64,000 nt of DNA from Membranipora membranacea (GCA_914767715.1 OU612069.1:4958001-5022000), one strand, 5' to 3'. Positions 1 to 13,652 are shown, numbered from the stretch's first letter. Notes: generated from the letters alone by a model not told the origin. Program-made: numbers and translations.

Positions 1-2180
1 TGATTACCATTCTGTATCCTATTAGGCAATAGCCAAATCCCATCATTTACACACCATGTAATACTTGATAAAATTTTGTGCAAAACAATGTTACAATGTT
101 CACCGTTCACCTGCATTTGTAACAAGAAGTCAAAAAGTTATGAGGTTCTGGAATATAGGGATCACAAAAATTCCCAGGGATCAATTAGCATTTATAAACT
201 TGGATTTTTAGCTTTGTGATAGGTAAACTATAAAGATTAATCCCTTTTCTTTTATATCTACTGGTAGGAACACATAACAATTGTCTTAAACAAACTGCTC
301 ACATGGATTTGTAAATAAAAGGCAGTATCACCATGTCTACCATACTCTGCAAGTCCTCGTCGAAAAGGTAATAAAACTGCCAACACAGGTCTCCAAAATT
401 TAAATTCACACTTCTGCTTTTAAATTTTACTAATCGCAGTCACGTAGATATGTTGGTAGTTGGTTGTTTGACTGAACTAAATACAACATCTTTATTTTCA
501 GTTTTAACGCTTTGTATATTTGGTATTTTTTCAGGTCCTTGCCATCATTTTAAGGACAAATCCTCCACCTGTACCATTTAAACATTTGTAAATATATTCA
601 ACTGTCAACAAATTGATTATAAACCTAGACATGACACTATATGGATATTGAGGCACTGAGGGACTTAATTGTGGGCAACGTTACGTCATTGGAAGGTGTA
701 AAAGCAATGATGCTATCATTGATTTTCTGTCTACAATCCAGATTTTTTGTTCATAACTCGATCAATTTTGATCGGATTTTGAGATTAAAAATTACAATAG
801 ATTTAGCAGCTCATCTCATTTACGCCATAAAAGATTTGGAACTCAGTGACCTGTTACCCCACAAATTTGATATACATATAGAAAGTCTTTTGTTCTGCTA
901 TGAAAAATCCACATGAAATTTAGAAGATTAGAAACAAAAGACAGTGGATATTCTAGTTTGTATCAACTGTTGTGTCTTTTGATTGAAAGCCCAGCAGTTT
1001 TGAATTTGACACCCTATACTAGAATTAAATATAGATTTAATTTCACGCAGTTAAATTTTAATTTGATTCTGCAAGGTTTTGGTCTTTATATTTTTAAATA
1101 TGCCTATCGTATACCATGCTCACTGAGTTAGAACTTTATCGACAGAGGACTGAGGACTAGGGGGTATAAAGATTCCTTAGCAAAACTTTTCAAATTGATG
1201 ATAATCCAGAGCGGCAGAATTTCACTCAGGATGGCAGCATTAGAGCTGCAACAGTTTAATATCCAACAGTTTCCTCTACTCTTTTGTCTCTATGATAATT
1301 TTGAATTTCTTGCCTCAAGCTGGTATTGTTGGTGTGTCGGGTAGATGCAGTAGTGAATTCACCTAGGGGACTTGACCCTACCAATTTTCAGCGTGTCAAT
1401 TTTGAAAAACCTCTTGTTTTTAATTACCAAGTGCCCAGAGGGCCTCATTGTGAGATTAGTTGGAATTATGAATGGATTACGCTGGTTTACTTGGTGCAAT
1501 AGCCGATTACCATGATTTTCCCCTTTGATCTGAGCAAATAACTATAGCCAACGTCACTAGGCACTGATTTTCTTCATCCTTGATTTCGGTACACCAATCT
1601 ACACATATTTAAAATTAAGACCAATAAAACGATGGTCTTTTATAAAAGACTCAGGCAATAAAATTGGAGTCCATAATGGCAAACAATATGATATGGTCTT
1701 CTACTCTAAAGCTCATCTGCAGGAGTGAACTCTCACTGCAGGAGCCATCGAATGTTCTCAGGGTTGACAATAACAGGATAATCTCATTTATTGAACCCAC
1801 CATACACAGACCATTTATGAGAGATTTCACAAAGGAACATTAAACAGGACACTTTTTTGTGTAAATACCTAGAGATAATAATCAGCCTTTACTCTATTGT
1901 TTCTTTGGAGATTAGGCATCACATCCGTTTTAAATTTAATGTAAATGAAATTATCCTAAGAAGACAGGAGACACCTATACTTGTTTAGGTGAACAAACTC
2001 AGAGTAGTTCTCACAAGATGATGTCTCAATAACAATAACAAACCCAGGTGAAAACAACAAGTGGAACTTATGGTTATGGTTAATCTATCACATTTGGCCT
2101 GTTTTAAAACTGGCAATATACAAAAAATGTAAACAATTTGTATTTAAGTGTTAACAGCTGAGAATAAATGTGTTCCCCTG
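1..2180. repeat. Module A, copy 1 (left end cut by window)
   Basis: This is the first of three copies of a long non-coding module; the others are near 26.76-30.09 kb and 41.56-43.84 kb. Its first bases match about 27.40 kb and 42.20 kb, so roughly 640 bp of the module lies outside the window. Shared landmarks are the CAGTCACGTAGATATGTTG block near 440 and the TCACTGAGTTAGAACTTTATC block near 1120. Compared with copy 2 it has several short deletions. The small open frames inside it are not kept in the other copies, so I call no gene here. Confidence 0.8.
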
Positions 2181-2184
2181 ATCT

Positions 2185-3845
2185 GACAAGACACTAAGAC
2201 TTGACGAGTTATCTTAAAGGTATTAAAAAATTAAGAGTTTACTGTGATAACATTAACCCCCTTCAGGTGTACTGAAATGACTTAGGTAAAATAATGAATA
2301 AATCTGCCGGTCCCTGTTTTAGAATCCCAATGTTTCTCTGTCATGTGGAGGTTTCCAAGATTTCTGGTTCTTCTATCATACTTGAGTACTTTTTGTATTC
2401 TGCTCTCACAATTAAATTTTGGTTCCATTTTCATATTAGGAACAATAATTTAAGTCGGCATTCAATAATCTGATATTATTTTAAGTGATGTCATGTTAGA
2501 AGACAGGACTACAGGTTCACATCAAATCATCATTGTGATATTAATATTGCATCATCGTATTGTGCTGAGTGTGAGGCTTCTACACGATTCAATCCCTTTC
2601 ATTGTTTTAACCTTTTGTAAACAAAAGAATCCTTTATATGCTGAGCCTGATTTTTTTCAATAGAGGATAAATGTAGGATGTCAGCTTGCATCCAAAGTTT
2701 ATATGAGAAAACTGAGAATAAATTTTAAGAAATGCTGCATCTTTCAATCGTTTCGTGATGGTTTTTGCATCAAATTAAAAAAATGTAGGGGGAGATAAGG
2801 AGGAAACCATATAAGTCACTGAGAAGCAGAAATAACATCAATTTGATAACAAGATGCTGCTGTTTGTAAAGCAATTTTGAAACTCGATATCCGATCGAAA
2901 TTGATTGAGTTATGAACATAAAACCTGAATTGTTGACAGTAAATCAATGATAATATCATTGCTTACTACACCTGCCAACGACGTTGCATTGCCCACAATT
3001 GAGGCCTCACTTCAGCTATATGTAGTGTCCTGTCTAATTGTATAATTAAGTCTATGGGTGCTATTGATAATGTTACAAAAATTAATACAAATTTGTTATC
3101 ATATTTCAATTAAGGTGCAATAATCAGTAGATAATCAATAGAGTTTCACAATACACAAGTTAGTAATATTTACATCTAAACTTATCCGTGATAATATATT
3201 ATCATTTCGTTGAGGGACAAAAAATTATGCTGCTAGATACTTTTTTACCACTCGCACATACAAATCTTCTGCAAAAAAGTGTAGGTATCTTTACCAGTAA
3301 GGGATGATCTAATGACGTCATTTGCCGAACAATCATGTAGGGTTATTGACATTTTAACTTTCGGAATATTTTTCAATAATGTAATTGTTATTATTATAAT
3401 TACCTAACTATGGATTTAATTACTTCTTTTTATGAGAACAATCTTCAGGTGGGAGATGTGGGATGAACGTCAACAAAAGTATTTTGATATAGAAAGAAAT
3501 ATTATTGTGATATGGTTATTGGAGTATTTTGAACAATAGTAGGGGCGTCGGTTAGAAGATGTGTCTTTGCCGATTTAAGGCTGCATTACAAGACTAAAAT
3601 CAATTTTTACAGCACAATTGGAGCAATTGAATTTGTAAGAAGATAATTCCTAATTAAGCGATATGTTGGTGTAGACTTGTGAAACAGATAGTGGTGTGAA
3701 CTTGATCAGTGCTGCCAAAAAAATGAATTTATAATGGCATTCATCGTATATATGTAGCAAATTTAATTATTCTCAGTAGCGAGCCTGTCTGCCAGCGTGT
3801 CTGACAATCAACAAAACCAATAAATTGGTAACAACTGTTAAAATT
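2185..3845. repeat. Module B, copy 1
   Basis: First of five copies of module B (others start near 10.58, 30.08, 43.84 and 52.87 kb). Landmarks are TCTCTGTCATGTGGAGG near 2335, TTGAGGGACAAAAAATTATG near 3210 and GTGGGAGATGTGGGATG near 3450. Two blocks of about 250 bp found in other copies are missing: one at the start (around 2195) and one around 2740, where CTGCAT joins directly to TTTCAATCGTTT. No coding frame is conserved between copies. Confidence 0.8.
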
Positions 3846-3849
3846 ATTA

Positions 3850-5760
3850 CACAGGGTAAATTAGTCCAAAGATTAAATATTCCACTCAATTTCCTCATTG
3901 CTCCAATAAATATATTTAAAATACTCCTAAGAGGGATAACAAATGCTTAAACATCCTAAATCTAATTTGACTAAAAGCTGTCACAAGGCATATCAATTCT
4001 TTAATCAAGCGGTACCGTTATTTATACCTTGAACAGTATTCAAATGTATGTAAGTGATGATGTAGTAATTGTCTGAAATAAGGTTGAATCCCTAACCATG
4101 TTGATTCATATTCCTTGGGTGGCTCTGAGGCTGTTATTTGAGATTACTGTAATGTTGTTAGTGTGCACACCTAATTAAACCTGTTGACGGCGATAATTTG
4201 GCTATTATTCATATTGTCTAGCTTGCTGTATGGTCATAACCTTTGTGTGTGATACTACCATGGCTATGATGATTGTGTATACATTTTGGTTTCTTATTTG
4301 TACATATTTTTTAACTTACGTGTTCTGCAGCTGGCTGCGTACAAAATCTGTTTCTCAGTTTGTACCTAACTTTGAGAAGCCTAGGTGATGACAATGAGCT
4401 ACAGAGTTGTTTCTTCTAAAATCTTTCATTCAAGTAAGTTTTAGCAGAGAGCAAGTGTCGTTATTAATGACTTCTTAATATTTGTGATGTCTTTATTACA
4501 TTCTCTCAAGCAAAATTTTACTTGTTTTACTTTTTCATTTGAGCAGGAAATCTGAGAGTAGCCACATCTTTGCGTCCTGATCTTGAATGTCTTTCACAGA
4601 ACAAGAAGTTCCTAATTCATAATAAATAAGCTATAATCAATAAATTGGCTTGCCCCATAAACAGAAGTCAAACTTATCCCTGTTGTCAGGGGAACACCAC
4701 AGCCACTGGGATTTAATAAATTGAAAATTGAAAGGCAATCAAGGTCTTACAGAATAGGCGCTCAATTAGTCTGTGTCCCAATCTCTTACAACTCAGATGT
4801 TTTTGTCCAGTGACCAGTAATCTATTATAAGTGACACCAAACAATACTTAATAACTCTGTCAAGGTATGTAGGCCTATTACGATACAATACAATTCATTC
4901 TGTATATGTGTGGTACCCCGTCATTACAAAGTGCAATGAAGTTGAAATGTTATGTTTATCAGCTGACATGTCAACTCTTTGTTGTCTGATCACGACCAAA
5001 TTTGTATGCAGAACATGCTTGTCCCTGAGGATATTACTCTGAATAATATCAGAAAATATGACTGTGTATACAGAAGCTTACTGTATTAGCCGAAGGATTA
5101 CTGAAAATAAGCGAAGGCTGTCAACAAACCGGCTCTCAAAAATTATTGATCCTACTAATCTGTGACTTTCTCTTGTTCAAAGACTAGAGCTCGATAGTTG
5201 TATCATCACGAGATGCAGCGGTGTTTCATAGATCAATAAATCATTGAAATACAGGCAGCTGAACAGAATGCTATATTGTGGATTTACAGTGGATTGTATG
5301 ATGAGAAGTTTATCCCCGCGTCTTACGAAATTATGCTCATTTTCTACCTCAACCGGTATTTTTCCATTAATCCCATTATCCAATTAAAAGTTGTTTCATT
5401 TGGCTTCGCGACATATTAAGAGAATGAAAACAGATTTAAAATGGAATCACTGTGTGCCAAGAAATTCACATGTGAAGTTCATTCATGCACAAGTCTACAC
5501 AATCACTTTGCAGTGAACGTACGCCAAAGACTAACTGAGTACTAAAATGTGAGTTTGCTACTTGCAAAAGGGTCAACTGGTACCAAGTTGCACAGCTGCT
5601 ATCTCTACAAACTCAATAAAAATTTAACTCAACTTGATTTTGTTTCAGGCATGACCTCATATTGGCCGACAACTGTATTGTAAAATGATAAGTTATTCTT
5701 TATTTTCAGTTATCAGCTCATGCCCGCCAATTTAATTGTTGATTGTTTTATTCCTTTGAT
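3850..5760. repeat. Module C, copy 1
   Basis: Module C runs from CAGGGTAAAT (3853) to the GGCCGACAACTG block near 5665. Similar copies lie at 8.5, 16.1, 26.0, 32.2, 38.3 and 52.0 kb. Landmarks are GTGTTCTGCAGCTGGCTGCG (about 4320) and AAATAAGCTATAATCAATAA (about 4624). In other copies C is continuous on its left with an RT-derived stretch, so part of C may be the far end of the same decayed element. No gene recognised. Confidence 0.75.
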
Positions 5761-5779
5761 AATTTGACAATCAAGTTAA

Positions 5780-7250
5780 TTTATTAATTTGTATGGTCTT
5801 ACATTGTTATCTAGGCTTTGGGGAAGGGGCTCTGCCCAGAACTACATTGGGGAAGGAGGGGTGGGGGGGGGGGCTTACAGCGCCTCTCTCAAACCAAGGA
5901 GCTTTATCTCTCAAACCCAAGAGTTTATTTGGTGTGACGCTGCTTAGCAATCTTAGAAGTTGTGCCCATTTCGTATTTTCTTAACAATTAGTCATTGATA
6001 GATCATTGAACTGAAGAAATTCTAAGTTGGGTTCCTTGTAGAAAAGGATGTCAAATAACTCTATTATGGTGTACAAACTCTCGTATTTGATAGTCATATG
6101 CTACCTTTTAATTATTACTAAGGGATAATACACCCTTTGCATCGTACTTTTCAACTTAATATAACTAGATGGTATTGGAAATCCCAGATTATCTTAATCT
6201 TCACCTGAAAGGGATGACGTAATTGGTTTGGCACATCAAGCAAAACCAAGCTGGCTTACATTGCCATACAGAACAGTACCAACTTTTCTTGCACCAACAA
6301 ACAACGTCAAAAGGCTGTGAATATCATCCTGAAACTCTATTGGTTTGATGACTGCTGGCCAAGTCATACCTAGGGTATATCGCTTAGTTACTTAGTTGTT
6401 TATAAATACAGAATTTTCCAGTTGGAGATGTGGAGTGGTTGTCAACACAAATATTTTCCCGAACTGATATTGAAAACGATCTTATTGTGCTATGGTTATT
6501 AGAGTAAAGTACAGCTTTCGGTTAGAAAATGTGCCGTTCCCTTATTTAAGTCTGCATGACAAGAATTATAATACCATTTTTAACAGCATGATTAGATCAT
6601 TGGAATTTTTAAAAACACAATTCCTATTTCAGCAACATGTGGGTGTAGACTTGTGATACAGATAGTGGTGTAAACTTGATATGTGCTGCCCAAAACTATA
6701 TCCATATTTATTATTATTCTTAATTATCGTGATTTTCATCGTTTTTTCGAGCCAACGGTTACATATTAAATGCAATTATTTTCGGCTACATAAGTAATGA
6801 ATCTGCCTGCCAGCATGTCCGACAATCAACAAACCTAATCAGGTGGTATCAACTGGGACAATAATTAATTTCCGTCTTTTTAAGGTATATACTTTTGAGA
6901 AATAAACTCCTTTGGCTCATATAATGGAGAAAGAGTAGCCTCGTATCTGACAGTGCATTTTACAATGAAAAATTAAGCTGTATTGAAACCTTCAGCAGGT
7001 ACTGACTTTTGTATTTGATCACTCACTCACTGCAGCTGATGGAATTCCAAACTATCCACCTGTGTCCATGCACCCTGTGCCCATATGTTGGACACTGTTG
7101 GCGGGACAACCTTTACTGGACGGGTGTGGGCTGACGGGCAATTTGTTTTAATGGATGGACATTTTTTACTGGACGGATAGACAGAACAGTATGGCCAATT
7201 TCATCAGCTCTATCGACTTCTTCCGACTGGCGCTAAATAAAATGACTTGG
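5780..7250. repeat. Module D, copy 1
   Basis: Module D starts with a C-to-G-rich junction (CTAGGCTTTGGGG, then a long G run) and continues through GGTGTAGACTTGTGATACAG (about 6650) and GCCAGCATGTCCGACAATCA (about 6810). It ends in a stretch of short GGAC/GTCC motifs near 7050-7190. Related copies lie at 17.2, 23.6, 33.0, 34.1, 40.1, 49.3 and 59.6 kb. It is non-coding as far as can be seen. Confidence 0.75.
5849..5873 (+). repeat. Guanine-run tract at C/D junction
   Basis: A tract of G runs (GGGG, GG, GGGG, then about 11 G) followed by CTTACAGCGCCTCT. The same context with a variable G run recurs at 23581-23599, 40154-40173 and 59744-59756. Four runs of three or more G close together could form a G-quadruplex on the plus strand. 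Confidence 0.6.
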
Positions 7251-8400
7251 CGGCAAACTGTTTTTGGACTGATCAATTTAGCAAGCCATCTGGGAAAGAG
7301 GTGTGTGTTATGAAGTGCCCCTATACCATGAGCTGGTTACATTTTTATAGACACGGAGGGGCAACAAAAAATTACATAGTATACCACCTGTACTATTGGA
7401 CCTAATTGGAAAAGACCTAAATAGACCAAATAGATGAACATGCATGCGATGGCAGGTTCATGCCACAAACTTGAAAATAAAAAACGATCATTGTATCCTA
7501 ATATCAACTATATGGCACTTAGATGTACTTCTTGTGTCACAATTATTGAACCAAACCACAATATATTGAAGCAGTCTTTTATAAACTCTGTCTTTGATTT
7601 GGTCAACCGCTTATTTTCTCTTGACATACTCACTAGAGAACAAAATACTGTAGCCTGTCTAGCAATCCTGTATAAGGAGGGCAAGTCGTGATACTGTTGA
7701 GATTATTTGAATACTAAATGCATAAAAATGGCAAAAAGAGAAGGCAATTTTAATTATAAAATGTCCAGTTATGTCTATTCTCTTTACATGAGAGCTCCAA
7801 TTCAGAGTAAATCAGTGAAACTTAATAGATAATCAATTTTTGAATTGTGTGCACAATAAACATTGCTAATTATTGTCAAATTGTTAATATCAAATCGTAA
7901 TATAATTGCATATGTATGTGCTTTCATTTTCCTTGCGCCTTATTGAATCGATGATGCACTAACTAAGGTATTTGCATTTAAAACGGAGTTCCCAATTTTA
8001 AGTTTTCCTCAAAGGAAAGTTGGTGTAATGGGGTCAGACCAATGTTGTCCTGACCTCTTTTAGTGTCGCTATAGGGAAGCGCATCTCCCTTACTCAAAGG
8101 TACTACTGTTGGAGGCATCTGACTCACATGTTTGTTTCAGATATCAATAGATATTTCTAGTGATGCAAGTTTCGTAACTCGGATGTGAAACTCAATCTAT
8201 AATTGCTGACTAAAAATATAAGCTTATTTTACAAATATAAATGCTGAAAAAACTCACATTGCTAGTAACCATAAATCAATTGATTTGCAATCTGACATTT
8301 CAGATATGAATAAGTATTTGTAGTGATGCTAGTTATGCGATTTAATTTAGCAATTCACAGTGAAATTTCACTCCGTCCATAAAAAAATATGAAACATTCA
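7250..8400. repeat. Module E, copy without LRR exon
   Basis: Module E begins with CTGATCAATTTAGCAAGCCA and contains ATAGTATACCACCTGTA (about 7377), TGAACATGCATGC (7435) and GCCTGTCTAGCAATCCTGTA (about 7653). Near 8105-8133 it keeps the bases that lie just downstream of the LRR exon donor elsewhere (GGCATCTGACTCAC). It then jumps straight to TTTGTTTCAGATAT, so the 141-bp exon and its upstream intron are absent. The frame at 7434-7691 is not preserved in other E copies. Confidence 0.7.
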
Positions 8401-8640
8401 CTAGCCTTGGCTTCTGACTGGTATAATTGTTATAAATTGATACTCGATGCATCAAAGACAGATGTTATGACAGTGTCTTATTATGATTTTGATTTGATTT
8501 CCTCAAACTTATTTTTCAGGGCATGTCCTTCAAGCAGTCTGACAAACTAAAACATAAAGCAATTTGAGAAAAATGAGATAAATGTATGAACTTTAAATCC
8601 ATTGTCAATGAGATTGAACGAAACCTAACCCAATCAGAGC
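8395..8640 (+). pseudogene. LINE RT fragment (palm end/thumb), decayed
   Basis: Plus-strand translation gives LALASDWYNCYKLILDASKTD, matching the stretch after the YxDD box of non-LTR retrotransposon RTs (pattern WxxxNKLxLNxxKT). It is followed by a degraded thumb reading IVNEIERNLTQSEQTLR in another frame. Stops and frameshifts make it a relic. It crosses the E-to-C junction, showing that these modules partly derive from one LINE family. At least ten related fragments occur in the window. Confidence 0.6.
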
Positions 8641-10545
8641 AAACTTTGAGAAAAAGCGTAAGTTTTTGAATGGAACGTTAGCTGCAGTCGTGTAGGCAGG
8701 GTAAATAAAGATTCCACTCCATTTCCTTATTGCTCTAATGAATATATTTAAAGTAGTCCTAAGTGTCGATAACAGATGCTTAAACATCATAAATTTAAAT
8801 TGACATATACATGAGACAAGACATAGGCAAGGCACACATACACAAGGCATATCAATTCCACCATCAAGTAGTACCATTATCTATACCTCTCAACAGTGTT
8901 CAAATGTATATAAGTGATGATGAAATAATAGTTGAATTAAGGTTGTATCCCTAACCATGTGGATTCATATTTCTTAGGTAGACCTGTGGCCGTTATTTAA
9001 GATTACTGTAATGTTGCAAGTCCGGAAACCTAATTCAGCCAGTTTAAGGCAAGAATTTGGCTTTTATTCAAATTGTGTAGTTTGCTGTATGGTCATAACC
9101 TTGTGTGTGATACTACCATGGATATGATAATTGTGTATACATTTTTCGTTTCTTATTAGGATATACTTTCTCATTTACGTGTTCTGCAGCTAGCTGCGTT
9201 CCAAATCTGTTTCTCGGTTTGTACTTAAGTTTGAGAAGCCTAGGTGATGACTGTGAGATATAGAGTTGTTTCTTCTAAGATCTTTCATTCAAGTAAGTTT
9301 TAGCGGAGAGCAAGTTTTGTTATAAATGACATTAATTTTTGGGATGTTTTTATTACTTTCTCTCAAGCAAAGTTTTTTCTTGTTTTACTCTTTCTCTTGA
9401 GTTTTTGAGCAGGAAATCTGAGAGTAGCCACATATTTGTGTGTTGATCTTGAATATTTTTCACAGAACAAGAAGTTCCTAATTCATAATAAATAAGCTAT
9501 AATCAATAAATTGGCTTGCGCCATAAACAGAAGTCAAATTTATCCCTGTTGTGAGGGGAACACCAGGCCACTAGGATTTAAAAAAAAATTGAAAAGCAAT
9601 AAATCTATTACAGATTAGGTGCTCAATTAGTCTGTGTCCCAATCTCTTACAACTCAGATGTTTCTCTCCAGTGACCAGCAATACATTATAAGTAACACCA
9701 AACAACACTTGATAACTCTGTCAAGGTATATAGGCCTATTACGATGCAATACGATTCATTTAATATAAATGTTTGGTACTCAGTCACTACAAAGTGCAAT
9801 AAAGTGAAAATGTTATGTTTATCATCTGACATGTCAGCTCTTTGTTGGTTGGTTGGTCAAAGATGATTGATCCTACTAATCTGTGACTTTCACTTGTACA
9901 GAGACAGCCAGAGCTTGACAGTTGTATCATCACAAAATGCTACGGTGTTTCTTAGATCAATTAGTCATTGATATACAGGCAGCTGCTATATTGTGGATTT
10001 AAGGTTGATTGTATGATGAGATAGATCTTGATGGAAAACTTCCTGAGATATTTATCCCACTTGGTTTACAAGATTGTGCCAATTTTCTACCTCAACAGGT
10101 ATTTTTCAACTAATCCTTATTAATGAATGTTTTATTGGGCTTCTTGAAATATTGATAGAATGAAAACAGAATTAACACGGAATCACTGATTGCCAAGAAA
10201 TTTGCATGTGAAGTTTTTTCATGCGAAAGTTTACAAAATCACTTTGCAGTGAGGGTAAGCCAACGACTAACTCAGTACTAAATTGTGAGTTCATTACTTG
10301 CCACAGGGCCAACTGATACCAAATGTCACTACAGCTGCTATCCCGACAAATTCGAAACAAATTTAACTTGCCTTGTATTTTTTCAGGCATGCCCTCATCT
10401 TGGCCGACAACTGTAATGTAAAATTATAAGTTACTCTTTTTTTTCAGTTATGACTTTTGTTGTGACAGCTCATGCCCGCCCATTAAATTGTTGATTGTTT
10501 TATTCGTCTGTTAATTTTCTAATCAAGTTTTACCTAAACACACCT
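8515..10545. repeat. Module C, copy 2
   Basis: Nearly full-length copy of C, from the GGGCATGTCCTTCAAGCAG joint to the TTTTACCTAAACAC end. Landmarks GTGTTCTGCAGCTAGCTGCG (about 9179) and AAATAAGCTATAATCAATAA (about 9489) are present. About 250 bp found in copy 1 near 4990-5120 is missing around 9850. Confidence 0.75.
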
Positions 10546-10574
10546 CCAAGGGGCAGTCTTTTAGAAACCAGTCT

Positions 10575-13270
10575 TTGATTTGAAATATTACAACATAATG
10601 CCGTGGAATTGCTGTGTGTGCCCCTGTGCGATGTAAGATGGTTGAGATACAATGCTTGGATGCTGCTTGAATTTGCTACTCTGTGACAGGGATTTGCAAG
10701 ATCTAGTTTCTATTATCAGTGCTAATAGTGTTGCTTGATGTCTAAATCTTCTGTAAGGTTATGGTCTGAGCAACATGAAACTAGGTGGTCTGAAGTAAGA
10801 AGAGGCAAGCTCATAAGACTTGACAAGTAATCTTAAAGGTATTAAAAAAATTAAGAGTGTACTGTGATCACATTAACCCCCTTCATGTGTACTGAAAAGA
10901 CTTAGGTAAAAAAATGAATTAATCTACCGGGCCCTGTTTTAGAATCCCAATACTTTTCTGTCATGTGGAGGTGTCTAACATTACTGGTTCCTCTATCATA
11001 CCTAGGTACTTTTTATATTCTGCTTTCACAATTAAATATGCGTTCCATTTCCATATTAGGAACAATAATCTAAGCCGGCATTCAATACCCATAACCTGAT
11101 ATTATTATAAGTGATGTCATGTTAGAAGACAAAACTTCAGGTTCACGTCGAATCTTCATTGTGATTCAAAAATTGTATCATTGTATTGTGCTTAGTGTGA
11201 GGCCTCTATACAATTCAATGCTTTTCATTGTTTCAACTTTTGGTAAACAAAAGAATCCTTTATATGCTGTACCTGATTCTTTTCAATAGAGGATAAATGT
11301 AGCATGTCAGCTTGCATCCAAAGTTTAAATGAGAAACTGAGAATAAATTTTAAGAAATGCTGCATTAAATGAAGGGGAAATACGGTAGAGTGACCCTAAA
11401 TGATTCATCTATTGGCAATGTCACAACGAAGTCACACAAACAAATTTGACGCTTCAAGCATCTGTAGAAGTGCATTTTAATCGAGTCATCTGGTCAATAA
11501 AAGATAACTTTTTGCCAACATTTCATTATTGTTTTATGAAATCCATGATTTTGCGCATTCATTTTGTGGATTAAATAGTAATTACACCACCAAGCCTGGA
11601 CAATAACTTTCAATCATTTTGTGATGGCTTTTGCATCAAATTTGAAAAATGTAGGGCGGAGATAAAGAGGAAACCATTTAAGTCACTTAGAAGCAGAAAT
11701 AACATCAAATTGACAACAAGATGCTGCTGTTTGTAAAGGAATTTTGAAACTCTAAATCTGATCAAAATTGATAAGTTATGAACATAAAACCTGAATTGTC
11801 GACAGTTAATCAATGATCATATCATTGCTTATTACACCTTCCAATGACATTGCTTTGCCCGCAATTGAGTGCCTCACTTCAGCTATATTTAGTGTCCTGT
11901 CTAGGTTAATAATTAAGTCTATTGGTGCTATTGATTATCTTAAAAAAATTAATTAAAATTTGTTATCATATTTTAATTGAGGTGCAATAATCTAGTATTT
12001 ACCCTACAATATACAGCCTATATCTCGCTCATAAAATTGGTCACAGCTTTAGAGTGTCACAATACACAAATTAGTAATATTTACTTCTAAACTTATAAGT
12101 GATAATTTATAATCATTTAGTTGAGGGACAAAAGTCATGCTGCTAGATATTTTGTTATCACTCGCACATACAAATCTTCTGCAAATAAGTGTAGGTATAC
12201 TCTTAAACTTTACCAGTAGGGGATGATCTATTGAAGTCATTTGCCGAACAATCATGTAGGGTTATTGACATTTAAAATTTCAGAATAATATTTTTTCAAT
12301 AAATTATTGTTATTATAATTACCTAACTATGGATTTAATTACTTCCTGTTATGAGAATAATACAGAATCTTCAAGTGGGAGATGTGGGATGGAAGTCAAA
12401 AAAAGTATTTTGATATAGAAAAACATATTATTGCGATATGGTCATTAGAGTATTTTAAGCAATAGTAGGGCTTTTGGTTAGAAGATGCGTCTTTGCCCAT
12501 TTAAGCCTGCATTAGAACATTAAAATCCATTTTTCAACAGCAAAATTGGAGCAATGGAATTTGTAAGAAGATATTTCCTAATTAGGCGACATGTTGGTGT
12601 AGACTTGCGAAACAGACAGTGATGTGAACTTGATCTATGCTGCCATAAAAAATGAATTTACTATTGTAATAATCGTATATATGTAGCAAATTAAGATATA
12701 TTGAATTTAATAATTTTCAATAACTTTGACTATGAGCCTGTCTGCCAACATGTCTGACAAGCAACAAAACCGATAAGGTGGTAACAACAGTAATTGTTTT
12801 TGTCTTTTTGTCCTGTGACAGTAATTATTTTCTCTTTTTGCTTTTGTAAATACTTTTGAGAGAGAGACTGTTTTATTTCATGAAATTAAGAAAGTGTAGC
12901 GGCACATCTAACAGTTCAATGATTGAATGAAAAATCAAGCTGTGTTGATACATTTAGTCGGTGTTGATTTTTATTTTTAAGCACTCACCATCAGGTAAGT
13001 GGCTGACAGGATACCCGACCGTCAGCCTGTGTCCATGCGGACACAGTTGGGGGGGGATAACCTGTACTGGACCGGTATAGACGGAAGGGCAAATTGTTTT
13101 AACGGGCAGACCAATTTTGTTGAACAGGCATGGGCGGATAGTCAAAACGGAATGTCTAACTTCTTCAGCATGATCCGAAGCCTTTACCGACTGGCCCGTA
13201 GTGAAATAACATTGTTGCTAGCATGGTGCCTAGTTGACATTATGCTGAGAACAGCTTGAATTAAGAGATT
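10575..13270. repeat. Module B, copy 2, with D-like tail
   Basis: Fullest copy of B, including GAAATGCTGCATTAAATGAAG and the following block (about 11354-11580) that copy 1 lacks. It is preceded by about 28 bp of module E (AGTCTTTTAGAAACCAGTCT, 10555-10574) fused to B, marking an old recombination joint. From about 12780 it ends in a tail (to TGCTGAGAACAGCTTGAA) shared with copies at 45.9-46.2 and 55.1-55.6 kb. That tail contains a D-type GTCC/GGAC stretch. Confidence 0.75.
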
Positions 13271-13284
13271 TTGTGTGCCAGTTA

Positions 13285-13505
13285 TAAGTCTTCATCCACA
13301 TTTTCTACCTGAACAGGAATTTTTTAATTAATCCTTATTTATAAATGTTTTAATGGGCTTCTAGAAATACTAAGAGAATGAAAAAAGAATTAACATGGAA
13401 TCACTGGTTGCCACGAAATGCACATGTGAAGTTGTTCATGCGAAAGTTTACAAGATCACTTTGCAGTGAAAGTAAGCCAACGACTAACTGAATACTTAAT
13501 TGTGA
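13285..13505. repeat. Detached tail of module C
   Basis: Matches the right part of C (TTAACATGGAATCACTGGTTG at 13390 and the CACTTTGCAGTGAAAGTAAG block). It is fused at about 13510 to the end of an RT thumb fragment. The same C tail also occurs alone at 23.15-23.56 kb. Confidence 0.65.
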
Positions 13506-13509
13506 GTTC

Positions 13510-13645
13510 ATTATTTGTGTTTTAAATCCCATGTCAATGAGATTAAACCTAACCCAGTCATAGCAAACTTTAAGAGAAATCACCATACTCAGAGGGAACA
13601 AGCTAGTTGTACAAAAAGTCAGATATACTACTGTTGCAAGCACCT
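13510..13645 (+). pseudogene. LINE RT thumb end, relic
   Basis: Plus-strand bases read FKSHVNEIKP followed, with frame changes, by traces of LREI, KLRGNKLVVQ and YTTVAS. This is the same thumb end that precedes the LRR exons at 15.5, 20.6 and 25.4 kb. It abuts a truncated LRR exon. Confidence 0.55.
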
Positions 13646-13652
13646 GTCTCAC

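Noticed and set aside
8605-8877. Minus-strand frame similar to 32082-32318 and 51981-52196
   Set aside because: They share module C DNA, but each is opened and closed by different indels. The plus strand of the same region continues the RT relic, which explains the similarity better.
12999-13259. Open frame whose last 60 codons are also open at 55427-55601 (GRANCFNGQTNF... / GRAICFNGQTNF...)
   Set aside because: By eye the two copies differ by about 12 replacing and 5 silent base changes, the ratio expected for non-coding drift. A third copy (46087 on) has lost most of the region and a fourth (60.5 kb) is broken. It is repeat sequence that happens to lack stops.
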